Numbered from the stretch's first letter, positions 53,462 through 62,401 are shown. The stretch is 64,000 nucleotides of DNA from Streptomyces capitiformicae (GCF_002214185.1 NZ_CP022161.1:10361486-10425485), one strand, 5' to 3'. Program-made: numbers and translations. The notes: a model not told the origin generated them from the letters alone.

Positions 53462-53823
53462 GCGGCATCGACAGCATCCGCGCCCTGAAGGTCGGGAGCG
53501 GCGAGCGCGTCGTACCCGTCTGGGGCGAAGGCGACGCCAGTCCCGACTGGCGGGAAACGGAATGGCGCGGCTTCGGCCGGGACGAGGAACATCCCTTCGC
53601 CGGCGCCTGGGAGGGCGAGCCGGGCACGCTGCGACTGGAGTCGTACCCGTATGACGAGGTGTGCGTCATGCTCTCCGGCCGGGTGGCCCTGATCGACACC
53701 AGCGGCAAGCGACGCGAATTCGCTGCCGGCGAGGCGTTCTTCGTCCCCCGAGGCTTCAGCGGCGTGTGGGAGACCGTCGAACCAGCGAGCAAGATCTTTG
53801 TGGCGCTCTTCACGCAGGAGTAG
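53458..53823 (+). CDS. Cupin-domain protein
   Basis: A 121-residue single cupin with ATGA overlap to the preceding gene: GTLRLESYPYDEVCVMLSGR, VALIDTSGKRREFAAGEAFF, VPRGFSGVWETVEPASKIFV. This is the COG3450-like cupin form (as in ureidoglycine-aminohydrolase-type proteins), where Glu in DEV and the PRGF segment mark the binding pocket. It may process the product of the amidase or act as a ligand-binding accessory; no direct evidence decides. Confidence 0.8.
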   Translation: MSGIDSIRALKVGSGERVVPVWGEGDASPDWRETEWRGFGRDEEHPFAGAWEGEPGTLRLESYPYDEVCVMLSGRVALIDTSGKRREFAAGEAFFVPRGFSGVWETVEPASKIFVALFTQE

Positions 53824-53868
53824 CAGGGGCTGAAGACGAGCAAGGCGGAGACCGCCGACCCCGTCGTC

Positions 53869-54010
53869 TCAGATCCGCAGCAGTGTCTCCGCGTTGCGGT
53901 ACGCGATCTTCTCCCGGTCGGCATGTAGAGGAGGCTCGCGATGGTGAAGTGTACGCTCTCGCGGACGTCCTCGGTGATCGTGCGGGACAGGCCTCTCCGC
54001 GTGCCCGCGT
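53869..54010 (-). pseudogene. C-terminal remnant of an amidohydrolase
   Basis: The minus strand reads LSRTITEDVRESVHFTIASL and, after a one-base shift, HADREKIAYRNAETLLRI and stop. (D)REKIAYRNAETLLRI is the typical end of amidohydrolase-2 (ACMSD-like) enzymes. The rest is missing and IS630 sequence begins within 30 bases, so insertion and deletion destroyed the gene. Confidence 0.65.
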
Positions 54011-54036
54011 GACGCTGGCCTCTAGTGCTGGATTCC

Positions 54037-55003
54037 TCAAACGGAGTACACATATCGGCGGCGTAGGACACGGGTTGAAGGCGCGGGTCTTCCCCATACC
54101 CAGTGTCGGGCTCGTGTATTGAGCTGGGCTGTTGCCAGGCGGGTGGCTTGGTCGATCTCGGGTGGTCCGGCGAAGGACTGGCCCGCGAGGGCAGCTTTGC
54201 GGAAGATGCGCCACCAGCCCTCCTGGAGGTTGAGCCAGCAGGCGCCGACAGGGATGAAGACGTGCCGGATTCTGGGGTGACCCTCAAGCCAGGTCCGGGT
54301 GGACAGGCTGTTGTGCGAGGACAGGTTGTCGGTGACCACGTAGATATCGCCGGCCGGATTGGCCGCCTCAACCCTTTGAAGAAACTGCTGGTAGAAGGCG
54401 CTGTTTCGGGAAGAGGCGGTCATGGTGACTTCGTGTCCGTCCCGTACCCGCAGAGCGCCGTAGACCCAGGTCTTCTCCGGCCCGCGACTGTAGTCGGCCT
54501 CGGACTTGATGCGGTGACCGTCCGGCGACCAGCCCGGCGCCGGCGGGAAGGTACGGGGGATCACCGGTCCGAGCTCGTCGGCGCAGACGACCGTGGCGCC
54601 TTCGGGCGGGCAGGTGTAGAGCTCGATGATCCGTGTCCTTTTCCCTCGAAGTCCGCGTCCTTCGACCGGGTCCAGGAACGGGTGCGGCGCCAGCGCACGC
54701 CCTCGGCCAGCAGGATCCGGCGGACCTGGCTGCGACCGACCTCGATGCCCATTCGTCCGGCCTCGGCGGCCAGCGCGTCGAGGGTCCACTCCGCCGACCC
54801 GGACTCATCCGCCGCGGCCAGCTCGCCGTCGGCCTGCACGGTCAGCCGACCTGGGGGCGGCTGTTTGACCAGACCGATGATTGTTGAGCGTTCCGTCTCG
54901 ATGATCCGCCGCTTCCGGCCCTGTCCACCCAGGTCCTCCAGCCCGTCCAGGCCGAAGCGGTTGAAGCGGTGCAGCCACCGGCGAACTGTCTTGGGATTGC
55001 ACC
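54037..55003 (-). pseudogene. IS630-family transposase, truncated and frameshifted
   Basis: The minus strand gives [20 protein letters not shown] (helix-turn-helix), [40 protein letters not shown] and SKDADFEG. A -1 shift at GGGAAAA (54639-54645) leads to [37 protein letters not shown] (first catalytic Asp), YVVTDNLSSHNS (second Asp) and LNLQEGWWRIFRKAA (Glu) to the normal end RRRYVYSV. About 50 N-terminal residues are lost where it joins CoA-transferase sequence at about 55003. Confidence 0.8.
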
Positions 55004-55491
55004 TCAAGTGGTGATGCTGTGCTCCAGGAGGTGCGGGCGGCCCGCGAAGTCCCGGGGCTCCTTGGGCGGCGAGGCGACGGCGACCGAGCCGTCGGGGCAG
55101 TCCGCCCTGGGCGACCTGAGTGCCGATGCCCGCCGGGGTGTAAAAGGCTGGGATGCCGGCGCCGCCCGCCCGCAGACGTTCGGCGAGCGTGCCCTGCGGC
55201 ACAAGTTCCACTTCCAGCTCGCCGGACAGGTATTGGCGGGCGAATTCCTTGTTCTCACCCACGTAGGAACCGATGACGCGGGCGATCGGGCCGGCGGCGA
55301 GCAGGACACCGAGGCCGCGGCCGTCCACGCCGCAGTTGTTGGAGACGACCCGCAGCCCGCCCGCGCCTTGTGTGTAGAGGGCGCGGATGAGGACATCGGG
55401 GACGCCGCTGAGGCCGAAGCCGCCGACGGCCAGTGAGGCACCGTCGGGGATGTCGGACCGCCTCGGCGGCGGTGTCGCGGACTTTGTTCAC
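55004..55491 (-). pseudogene. CoA-transferase subunit A, disrupted
   Basis: From GTG 55491 the sequence reads [11 protein letters not shown], shifts frame to [80 protein letters not shown] and [15 protein letters not shown]. It then shifts again to [13 protein letters not shown] and HLLEHSITT, where the IS630 remnant cuts it. These are the standard motifs of 3-oxoacid CoA-transferase subunit A (PcaI/ScoA type). The subunit B gene is absent. It is the last gene of the minus-strand catabolic operon. Confidence 0.8.
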
Positions 55492-55552
55492 GTGCAGCCT
55501 TTGCAGGTGGTGGCGGGGCAACTGCGCGCTTCGTGAGGCAGGCCGACGCCGG

Positions 55553-56497
55553 TCAGACCCGGGTGCGCAGGGGGCCGGAGTTGTAGGTGATCGCGTCGGT
55601 GAATGCCTGGGGCAGATCGAAGGGGTGGCCGGTGGTGTCGGCGTAGGCGCGGTGCAGGTTGAGGACGATGCGTTCCACGTCGGGCAGGTCGGCGAATGGG
55701 CCGAGGCGGCAGGTGCGCGCCGCTTGCAGGGGTGTGAGGCCGTCGCGCAGGCCGGCCTGGGCGGTGGTGTGGACGAGTCGGTAGTACGCGCGGTGGTGGT
55801 CGAGCACCGCCGGCAGGGCGTGTGCGTCGATGACGGGGCCGTGGCCCGGCACCACGTGTTCGGGTGCGAAGGAGGCGATCCAGTCCAGGGAGCGCAGGGC
55901 GCCGTCCAGGGAGCCCATGAACACCAGCGGGGTGACGCGGTGGAAGAGCAGGTCTCCGGCGAACAGCACGCGTTGTTCGGGGAGCCAGGCGATCAGGTCG
56001 CCGCTGGTGTGCGCGGGGTGGCCGGGGTGGTGGAGTTCGATGGGATGGCTGTCGCTGTGCAGGGTGAGTGCTGTGCGGATGGTGAGGTCCGGGGCGCGCC
56101 GGGTGACCGCGCCCCAGTCGGGCACGGGCTGCCAGATCGGCGGGCAGCCGTCGATGACGGTGTCGGTCAGGATGCCTTCGCGGGTGGCTTCGTGTGCGAT
56201 GACTACCGTGGTGCGGGGCAGCAGGCTGTTGCCGTGGGTGTGGTCGCCGTGCAGGTGGGTGTTGACCAGGTAGCGGATCGGTGTGCCCGGTGCCGCCCGG
56301 TCGACGGCGGCGACCAGGTCCCGGGTGCGGTTCTCGGTGGCGCAGGTGTCGATGAGGACGGTGTGGTCGTCGGTGGTGACGAACCCGGCGTTGTTGATCC
56401 ACCAGGAGCCGTCGTGCTGTGTCCAGGCGTACACGCCGGGGGCCACGGCGTGGGCGGTGCCTGCCGTGTCCGGTGCCGGGCTCGGTGCGGGGGTCAT
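55553..56497 (-). CDS. Metallo-beta-lactamase-fold hydrolase
   Basis: A 314-residue MBL-fold protein: VLIDTCATENRTRDLVAAV, LVNTHLHGDHTHGNSLLP (HxHxDH), PGHPAHTSGDLIAWLP, VLFAGDLLFHRVTPLVFMGS and EHVVPGHGPVIDAHALP supply the two-metal site. It resembles the MBL-fold proteins of aromatic and nicotinate-type pathways more than lactamases. ATG 56497 overlaps the stop of the FAH gene (ATGA), so it is in one operon; hydrolysis of a lactone, thioester or cyclic intermediate is inferred. Confidence 0.85.
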   Translation of the reverse strand: MTPAPSPAPDTAGTAHAVAPGVYAWTQHDGSWWINNAGFVTTDDHTVLIDTCATENRTRDLVAAVDRAAPGTPIRYLVNTHLHGDHTHGNSLLPRTTVVIAHEATREGILTDTVIDGCPPIWQPVPDWGAVTRRAPDLTIRTALTLHSDSHPIELHHPGHPAHTSGDLIAWLPEQRVLFAGDLLFHRVTPLVFMGSLDGALRSLDWIASFAPEHVVPGHGPVIDAHALPAVLDHHRAYYRLVHTTAQAGLRDGLTPLQAARTCRLGPFADLPDVERIVLNLHRAYADTTGHPFDLPQAFTDAITYNSGPLRTRV

Positions 56498-57474
56498 GGG
56501 CGGCCTCCGTGGTGCGGGTGCGAGGTGGCCCGCAGATCACCGACGGGGCGCTCGGCGCGCTCGGTCACGCGGCAGGTCTGGGTGCCCAGGTGCTCGACGC
56601 TCAGGGTGACGGTGTCTCCCTGGGCCAGGGGAGGGTGGGCGTCGAGCCCGCGTCGTCCCCACAGTTCGGCCAGGCAGCCGCCGCCGCAGGTCCCGGAGCC
56701 GAGGATGTCGCCGGTGCGGACCTTGGTGCCACGGGAGGCGTAGGCGATCATCTGGGCGTAGCTGAAGGCCATGTTGCTCCACATGTCCTCGCCGACGACT
56801 CTGCCGTTGACGGCCGCCGTCATCCGCAGGCCGTAGGCGTTGCCCGCCCGGTAGGGCTCCAGTTCGTCGGGGGTGACGAACACCGGGCCGAGCGTGGTGG
56901 CGCTGTCCTTGCCCTTCGCAGGGCCGAGGCGAACCTGCATCTCGTTGAACTGCACGTCGCGCGCGGACCAGTCGTTCATCAGCACGTATCCGGCGATGTG
57001 GGACTCGGCCTCGGCGACGCTCAGGTCCCGGCCACCTCGGCCGATCACGGCGGCGACCTCCAGTTCGAAGTCGAAGCGCGTGCAGCCCGGCGGGATGCGC
57101 ACGTCGTCCTGCGGGCCCTGGATGGCATAGGGGTTGGTGAAGTAGAAGGCCGGCGCCTCGTACCACTGCTCGGGCGGTCCTGCCTCCGGTCCGCCCAGCC
57201 TGGCCACGCCCTCGACATGGCTCTCGAAGGTCATGAAGTCCCGCACGGTCGGCGGCTGGGGAATCGGCGCCCGCAGCCGGAGCGAGGCGTAGGAGTGCAC
57301 GGCACGGGGATCGCGCAGCGCGTCGTCCGCGGCGTCGTGCAACCGCTGCGGGTCGTCGAGCAGGTCGATGAGACGGATACCGGATGGCAGCGCGTGGACA
57401 AGGTCGTCGGCGTCGAGTACACCGACGCGGTCACCGCCGTCGCCGTCGGTTTCGGTGTAGGTGACGAAGCGCAT
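56494..57474 (-). CDS. Fumarylacetoacetate-hydrolase-family enzyme
   Basis: A 326-residue FAH-domain protein from ATG 57474, two bases after the amidohydrolase stop. The N-terminal small domain (RFVTYTETDGDGGDRVGVLD) precedes APIPQPPTVRDFMTFESHVE, FYFTNPYAIQGPQDDVRIPP, RFDFELEVAAVIGRGGRD (acidic metal ligands), VLMNDWSARDVQFNEM and ILGSGTCGGGCLAELWG. The family cleaves C-C bonds of acylpyruvates or hydrolyses related keto acids. It has the longer form (with SGTCGGG) close to true fumarylacetoacetases. Confidence 0.88.
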   Translation of the reverse strand: MRFVTYTETDGDGGDRVGVLDADDLVHALPSGIRLIDLLDDPQRLHDAADDALRDPRAVHSYASLRLRAPIPQPPTVRDFMTFESHVEGVARLGGPEAGPPEQWYEAPAFYFTNPYAIQGPQDDVRIPPGCTRFDFELEVAAVIGRGGRDLSVAEAESHIAGYVLMNDWSARDVQFNEMQVRLGPAKGKDSATTLGPVFVTPDELEPYRAGNAYGLRMTAAVNGRVVGEDMWSNMAFSYAQMIAYASRGTKVRTGDILGSGTCGGGCLAELWGRRGLDAHPPLAQGDTVTLSVEHLGTQTCRVTERAERPVGDLRATSHPHHGGRP

Positions 57475-57476
57475 GA

Positions 57477-58922
57477 CTACTTTCCGGGCTGCTGGTGTTC
57501 CGGAGCCGCCTGGAGTTCCGACGACATGCCGGCAATGAAGCCCCATGCTTCCGGCGGGGTGCCGGGCAGGGGGCGCCCGGCGTCGGCGAGCCGGCCGAGG
57601 ACTGTTTCGGCTGAGGCGTCCGCCCGTGCGAGCAGGGCCGGAAAGTCGGTGCCGGTGAGGAGGCCGTCGCGCTTGGCGAAACGGCCGGCGACCAGGACGT
57701 GGCGGACGTCGGCGGGGGTGGTCTGGAAGACGAGGGTGCCGGCCGGGTCGAGCTGCGGGTGCTGGGACATGCCGGGGCCGCCGGTCACGATGATGTCGGC
57801 CTGCTTGCCGGGGGTGAGGCTGCCGATGCGGTGATCGAGTCCGATCGCCTCGGCCGCGTTGACGGTGGTCCAGGCCAGTGCCTCCTGCGCGGTGACGGTC
57901 ACCGCGGTGGGGTCAGCGCCGGCGAGGTTGAGGTCCTCGGTGTCGGCCCAGCGTTGGAAGGCCAGGCCCATGCGGGTCTGGGTGAACAGGTCTCCGGTGT
58001 TGAGAGAGACGACGTCGCAGGACAGAGTCGGTTTGATGCCGTGCCGACGGGCGGCTGCGAAGGCGGGGCGGCCCATGCCCATGTTGAGTTCGGTCTCCAC
58101 CGAGATCGACAGCTTGGCGCCGTGGTCGGCCAGCAGATGCCACTCCTCGTCGGTGAGGGTGTTGCAGTGCACGTGGACCTGGTCCGGTCCGAGCAGGCCC
58201 GCCGCGGCGAACTCCCGCACGCCGCTCGGCAGTGACCACACGCAGCCGGTGTGCGTGACGATCAGCGCGTCGTGTTCGCGGGCGGCGGCAATCTCGGCGC
58301 GGGTGGTGTCGAACGGCCGCGTGCCGTACTCGGTGAGCGCCACCCCGAGGGTCAGCAGCGCGTCCCGGCTCGGGAAGTGGGTGGCGGCGACGCGCCGGAA
58401 GTCCGCCAGGCGCAAGGCGTGATCGGTGAAGTGCGGCGGCTGGAGCGGGTTGGACTCGAAGAAGCCGTAGCCGAACACGGCACGGATTCCCGCGTCCCGC
58501 AGCCCGGTGATCGCGGCGTCGGCATGCTCAGGCGTGTTGTTGCAGTGCGAGAAGTCCAGGATCGTGGTGACGCCGGAGTTCAAGGCGTCCAGGGCGCCGA
58601 GGTGATTGCCCAGGTGGACGTCCTCGGCGAGGTAGGCCGGTGAGACGCCGAGCCGGATGCCGAACAGGTAGTCCGCCAGGGTCCAGTCGGCGCACAGGGC
58701 GCGCAGCTGCGTCTGCCAGGTGTGCCGGTGGGTGTCGATCATGCCGGGCGCCACGATGTGCCCCGTGACGTCCACCGTCTCCGCCTCCTCGACGGAAAGG
58801 TCCGGTCCCACCGCGGCGATCACACCGTCCTCGATCAGCACGTCGCCGCGGGACAGGTTCCCCAGACGCGGATCCATGGTGAGGACGGTGCCGCCGCGCA
58901 GCACAACACGATGCCGAGCCAT
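57477..58922 (-). CDS. TRZ/ATZ-type amidohydrolase
   Basis: A 481-residue metal-dependent hydrolase: VVLRGGTVLTMDPRLGNLSR, APGMIDTHRHTWQTQLRALC (HxH), THTGCVWSLP, VHVHCNTLTDEEWHLL, CDVVSLNTGDLF (Asp) and IGSLTPGKQADIIV at the end. This is the layout of aminohydrolases such as atrazine chlorohydrolase and S-adenosylhomocysteine/cytosine-type deaminases. As first gene of the minus-strand operon, divergent from a LysR gene, it probably opens or deaminates the substrate; its identity is not evident. Confidence 0.87.
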   Translation of the reverse strand: MARHRVVLRGGTVLTMDPRLGNLSRGDVLIEDGVIAAVGPDLSVEEAETVDVTGHIVAPGMIDTHRHTWQTQLRALCADWTLADYLFGIRLGVSPAYLAEDVHLGNHLGALDALNSGVTTILDFSHCNNTPEHADAAITGLRDAGIRAVFGYGFFESNPLQPPHFTDHALRLADFRRVAATHFPSRDALLTLGVALTEYGTRPFDTTRAEIAAAREHDALIVTHTGCVWSLPSGVREFAAAGLLGPDQVHVHCNTLTDEEWHLLADHGAKLSISVETELNMGMGRPAFAAARRHGIKPTLSCDVVSLNTGDLFTQTRMGLAFQRWADTEDLNLAGADPTAVTVTAQEALAWTTVNAAEAIGLDHRIGSLTPGKQADIIVTGGPGMSQHPQLDPAGTLVFQTTPADVRHVLVAGRFAKRDGLLTGTDFPALLARADASAETVLGRLADAGRPLPGTPPEAWGFIAGMSSELQAAPEHQQPGK

Positions 58923-59123
58923 GATGATGACTCCTTCGTCATCCGAGCCACAGAGGCATTGCCTCCCGTGGACTCACCTCACCAGAGGAGCACGCCAGAG
59001 ATCATCAGCCGAAATGGTTGTGAACCGGCCGTGACCGAGGGATTGACGGCCCGGTCTCCTCTGACGTAAACGGAAGCACCGGCAGCGCGGGCGGTACGGA
59101 GCGGGAGGCACGGAGGCACAGGC

Positions 59124-59990
59124 ATGGACATCCGGGCGCTCCGCTACGCGGTGACACTGGCGGAGGAACTGCACTTCGGCAGGGCCGCGCAGCGGCACTA
59201 CATCAGTCCCCAGCCCTTCGGACGCCACATTCAGCGGCTGGAACGGGAACTGGGCACCAAGCTCTTCGAACGCACCAGCCGCCGGGTGACTCTCACCCCT
59301 GAGGGCGAGCGGCTGATCGCCGAGGCCCGAGCCCTGCTCGACACCGTGGACTCCCTCACCCGACACCACGGCCGCCGCACCGACGACGAAAAGCTCCTCA
59401 CGCTGGGCGTCCTGGGATTCGGACTCGCCGAACGCTGGCCGGACCTGACCGCGGCGGTGCACGGCCACGATCCGGACGTCACCTTCTCCTACGCCGAACT
59501 GGACCTGGCCGACCAGTACGAAGCGGTCCGCAGCCACCGCGTCGACGTGGGCATCGTCCAGTACGTCGGCCCCGTCGACGGGCTCGTCTTCGAGCACGCC
59601 CTGACCATGCCCCGGGTCGTGGTCGTCCCCGCCCGCTCCCCTCTCGCCGACGCCGACCGTCTGACCGAGGCCGACCTCGGTGACAGCCCATGGCTGCCCA
59701 CCGCGCTCGCCCATCCCGCGCTCGAAGCATGGTCCGGCCCCGCCTCCGGCGGGTCCCACAGTCGCGGTGCCCTGCGCCACCCCGCCGCCATACCAGGAGC
59801 CGTGGCGACAACCGGCCGCATAGCCCTCCATGCCGAGGCCGCCGGACGCTTCTACCCCCACCCAAACGTCCGGTTCGTCCCGCTCGACGGACCGCCCGTT
59901 GAGATCGCCATCGCCACCCGCGCCACCGACGACCGCCACGCCATCACCGCCGTCCGCCACGCCACGCGCCTTCTCGGCAGAGTCCGGTAA
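59124..59990 (+). CDS. LysR-family transcriptional regulator
   Basis: A 288-residue LysR protein with the N-terminal helix-turn-helix (MDIRALRYAVTLAEELHFGR; PFGRHIQRLERELGTKLFER) and an effector domain (VTFSYAELDLADQYEAVRSH; HRVDVGIVQYVGPVDGLVFE). It is divergent from the amidohydrolase operon with 201 bases between starts, the classical arrangement for control of that operon in response to a pathway compound. Confidence 0.88.
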   Translation: MDIRALRYAVTLAEELHFGRAAQRHYISPQPFGRHIQRLERELGTKLFERTSRRVTLTPEGERLIAEARALLDTVDSLTRHHGRRTDDEKLLTLGVLGFGLAERWPDLTAAVHGHDPDVTFSYAELDLADQYEAVRSHRVDVGIVQYVGPVDGLVFEHALTMPRVVVVPARSPLADADRLTEADLGDSPWLPTALAHPALEAWSGPASGGSHSRGALRHPAAIPGAVATTGRIALHAEAAGRFYPHPNVRFVPLDGPPVEIAIATRATDDRHAITAVRHATRLLGRVR

Positions 59991-60319
59991 GCCGACCAGA
60001 AGATCCGCGGGACGCAGGGGATACAACGTCCTGACGTCCGCGATGATCACCCCCGCCACCAGCCTGGACGTTCGGCGTCGTCGGCGCGGCTCCCCCACTG
60101 CTGAATCTCGCGCCGGGGCCGCGCTCCATTGCGGGGCGAGAGCGTGGCTGCCGCCCAGTCGATACCCAAACAAAGATCATTCCACCCGCCGGTGTGATGA
60201 TCACGGCAGATCCAGCGAGTCGGACCGGGGGCGCCTACGGGCGCGCCGCCAAGCTCGTCGGGGCGTTTACGGCCGACTCTGCGGGGCTGTCCACGGGTAC
60301 CGGCAAACCCCCTGGCCTG
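59991..60319. other. Intergenic stretch between LysR and TetR genes
   Basis: No gene or strong hairpin is seen in these 329 bases. Both flanking genes end here (convergent). Confidence 0.35.
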
Positions 60320-60973
60320 TCACTCAGTGGGGCTCGGAGACTCCGGTGGCGGGAGGAGGCGTCGCAGCAAGGACTCCTCCAGCTCGATCAGGATGGCTTC
60401 GTTGCCGGCGACGGGGCTCGGCAGGGTGCGCCACAGGACGAGCTGGCCGTGCAGAGCGGTCCACAGGTGGATACCCAAGTCCTGTGCCTCCGCCCGACGG
60501 CCGGGGGCCGCTTCGGCGAGGTAGGCGTCAGTCGTGTCGGTCCATGCCTGGAGCACGGTGTCGACAGGGTGGTCGGTGGAGGGGCGACGCTCGGGCTCGT
60601 ACTCCAGGCTGAACATCAGTCGGTAGCGGCGGGGCTTGTCGATGGCAAACCTGCGGTAGGCCGTGACGGCGGCCCGCACCCGCCCCCATGGGTCCGCGCC
60701 CGCCCCGGCGGCCGACTTGCCGGCCTCGCTCATCACGTCGGCCAGTGCTCGGTAGGTGGCGTCGAGCACGGTGGATACCAGGTCGGCCTTGTCCTTGAAG
60801 TGCCGGTAGACGCTGGGCGCGGAAATGCCGACCTCGCGGGCGACCCCGCGCAGGGAGAGCGCGTCCTCGCGCCCCGTCTCCTCCAGGATGCGGGTCGCCG
60901 CGTCGAGGATCTCCTGGCGCAGCCGCTCGCCTTCTCCCCGCACGTTGGGGACCCGCTTGACCTGCGACTTCAT
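60320..60973 (-). CDS. TetR-family regulator divergent from the P450 operon
   Basis: A 217-residue regulator: RQEILDAATRILEETGREDA, LSLRGVAREVGISAPSVYRH and FKDKADLV form the DNA-binding part; the C-terminal half (YRRFAIDKPRRYRLMFSLEY; DLGIHLWTALHGQLVLWRTL) has the WHG form of TetR ligand domains. It faces the cytochrome P450 gene across 168 bases containing an inverted repeat, and so is its probable repressor. Confidence 0.88.
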   Translation of the reverse strand: MKSQVKRVPNVRGEGERLRQEILDAATRILEETGREDALSLRGVAREVGISAPSVYRHFKDKADLVSTVLDATYRALADVMSEAGKSAAGAGADPWGRVRAAVTAYRRFAIDKPRRYRLMFSLEYEPERRPSTDHPVDTVLQAWTDTTDAYLAEAAPGRRAEAQDLGIHLWTALHGQLVLWRTLPSPVAGNEAILIELEESLLRRLLPPPESPSPTE

Positions 60974-61077
60974 GGCCTCCTCCTCACCGCCCGCAGCAGC
61001 CTACCGACCCTCCGTGCGCCCTGCCTCGGGCGGTCGGCGCTCCGTCAGGCCCGACGTCAGGGCTTCCGATTCCTCGA

Positions 61078-61119
61078 TTAACGCTGTTAGTCTAGCAATC
61101 GTTCGACTAACGGTGTTAA
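61078..61119. promoter_or_regulatory. Inverted-repeat operator before the P450 gene
   Basis: TTAACGCTGTTAGTC (61078-61092) and GACTAACGGTGTTAA (61105-61119) are inverted copies with two mismatches, 12 bases apart. Each half also contains an internal TTAAC/GTTAG element, suggesting two TetR dimers. The P450 ATG lies 23 bases downstream. Confidence 0.65.
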
Positions 61120-61141
61120 CCGATGATGGAAAGGCACAGCC

Positions 61142-62347
61142 ATGACCTCGTCTCCGGCCGTCCCCGCGTTCACGCTCACCCGCCCGCAGGGCGCCCCCCT
61201 GGACCCCCCGCCGCTGTACACCGAACTCCGTGCGAAACAGCCCATTTCCCGCGTCTCCCTGTGGGAGGGGCAGCTCAGCCCCTGGTTGGTGACCCGCTGG
61301 GAGGACGCCCGCACCGTGCTGGGCAATCCGGCGTTCAGCACCGATCCGACCCGTCCCGGCGCACCCAACCTCAGGAAAGACACCCCGCAGACCCCGCGCG
61401 GCTTCTTCGCCACCCACGACGACCCCGTCCACGCGGCGATGCGGCGCACCCTGACCCGGGAGTTCATGGTCAAGCGCGTCAACGAGCTGCGCCCGGCCAT
61501 CGCCCGCCTGACCGACGAGCTCCTCACCGACCTGACCAAGCTGAGCGGTCCCGCCGACTTCGTGGAGCACTTCGCGCTGCCGCTGCCGTCCCTGGTCATC
61601 TGCGAGCTGCTGGGTGTGCCGTACGAGGACCACGCGTTCTTCCAGGAGCACTCGAAGGCCCTCGTCGACTTCAACGCCACGGGGCAGGAGACCACGCAGG
61701 CGTTCGCGCGCCTCGCCGAGTATCTGCTGGGACTCGTGGGGACCAAGCGCACCAAGCCCGGGAACGACGTGATCACCCGGCTGGCCGCGCAGGCGGACGA
61801 AGGTGTCATCACCGATCAGGACGCCGCCGACCTGAGCGCCTTCCTGTTGTTCGCCGGGCACGAGACGACCGCGAACATGATCACGCTGAGCACCATCACC
61901 CTCCTCAACCACCCCGACCGGATACCGCACATCCTCGGCGGGGAAGAGCAGGTCGCGGTCGCGGTCGAGGAGCTTCTGCGCTACCTCTCGATCGTGCACG
62001 GCGGGCTGCGCCGAACCGCCGTCGAGGACGTCACCATCGGCGGCGTCACCATCCGCGCGGGAGAGGGCGTGATCGTTCCCGTCCACGTCGCCAACCGCGA
62101 CCCGGAGTTCTTCACCGCTCCCGACGACCTCGATCTGGACCGCGCCAACGCCCGCCAGCACCTCGCCTTCGGCTACGGCATTCACCAGTGCCTCGGCCAG
62201 CCGCTGGCCCGTGCCGAACTCCAGATCGTGCTGCCCGAGATCTTTCGCCGACTGCCCGAGTTGAAGATCGCCGTACCGATGGATGAGATCGCTTTCAAGC
62301 AGGACACCGTCGTCTACGGCGTTGGCGAGCTGCCCGTCACCTGGTGA
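61142..62347 (+). CDS. Cytochrome P450 (CYP105-like)
   Basis: A 401-residue soluble P450. Features are the I-helix oxygen-binding motif LLFAGHETTANMITL, K-helix EELLRYL (ExxR), the HVANRDPEFF segment and the heme loop LAFGYGIHQCLGQPLARAEL with the Cys ligand. The sequence style and size fit bacterial class I P450s that work with a ferredoxin; the ferredoxin gene follows at once. Substrate is unknown; CYP105 relatives hydroxylate xenobiotics and macrolides. Expression is presumably induced when the TetR ligand is present. Confidence 0.92.
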   Translation: MTSSPAVPAFTLTRPQGAPLDPPPLYTELRAKQPISRVSLWEGQLSPWLVTRWEDARTVLGNPAFSTDPTRPGAPNLRKDTPQTPRGFFATHDDPVHAAMRRTLTREFMVKRVNELRPAIARLTDELLTDLTKLSGPADFVEHFALPLPSLVICELLGVPYEDHAFFQEHSKALVDFNATGQETTQAFARLAEYLLGLVGTKRTKPGNDVITRLAAQADEGVITDQDAADLSAFLLFAGHETTANMITLSTITLLNHPDRIPHILGGEEQVAVAVEELLRYLSIVHGGLRRTAVEDVTIGGVTIRAGEGVIVPVHVANRDPEFFTAPDDLDLDRANARQHLAFGYGIHQCLGQPLARAELQIVLPEIFRRLPELKIAVPMDEIAFKQDTVVYGVGELPVTW

Positions 62348-62401
62348 CCGGAACCGCCGGCCACCCCCCACCCCCCACCAGCGAGAGCAGGAAGAATCGT
62401 C

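Noticed and set aside
50436..58922. Biosynthetic gene cluster
   Set aside because: No assembly-line, terpene, lanthipeptide or tailoring core enzymes; the gene set is catabolic.
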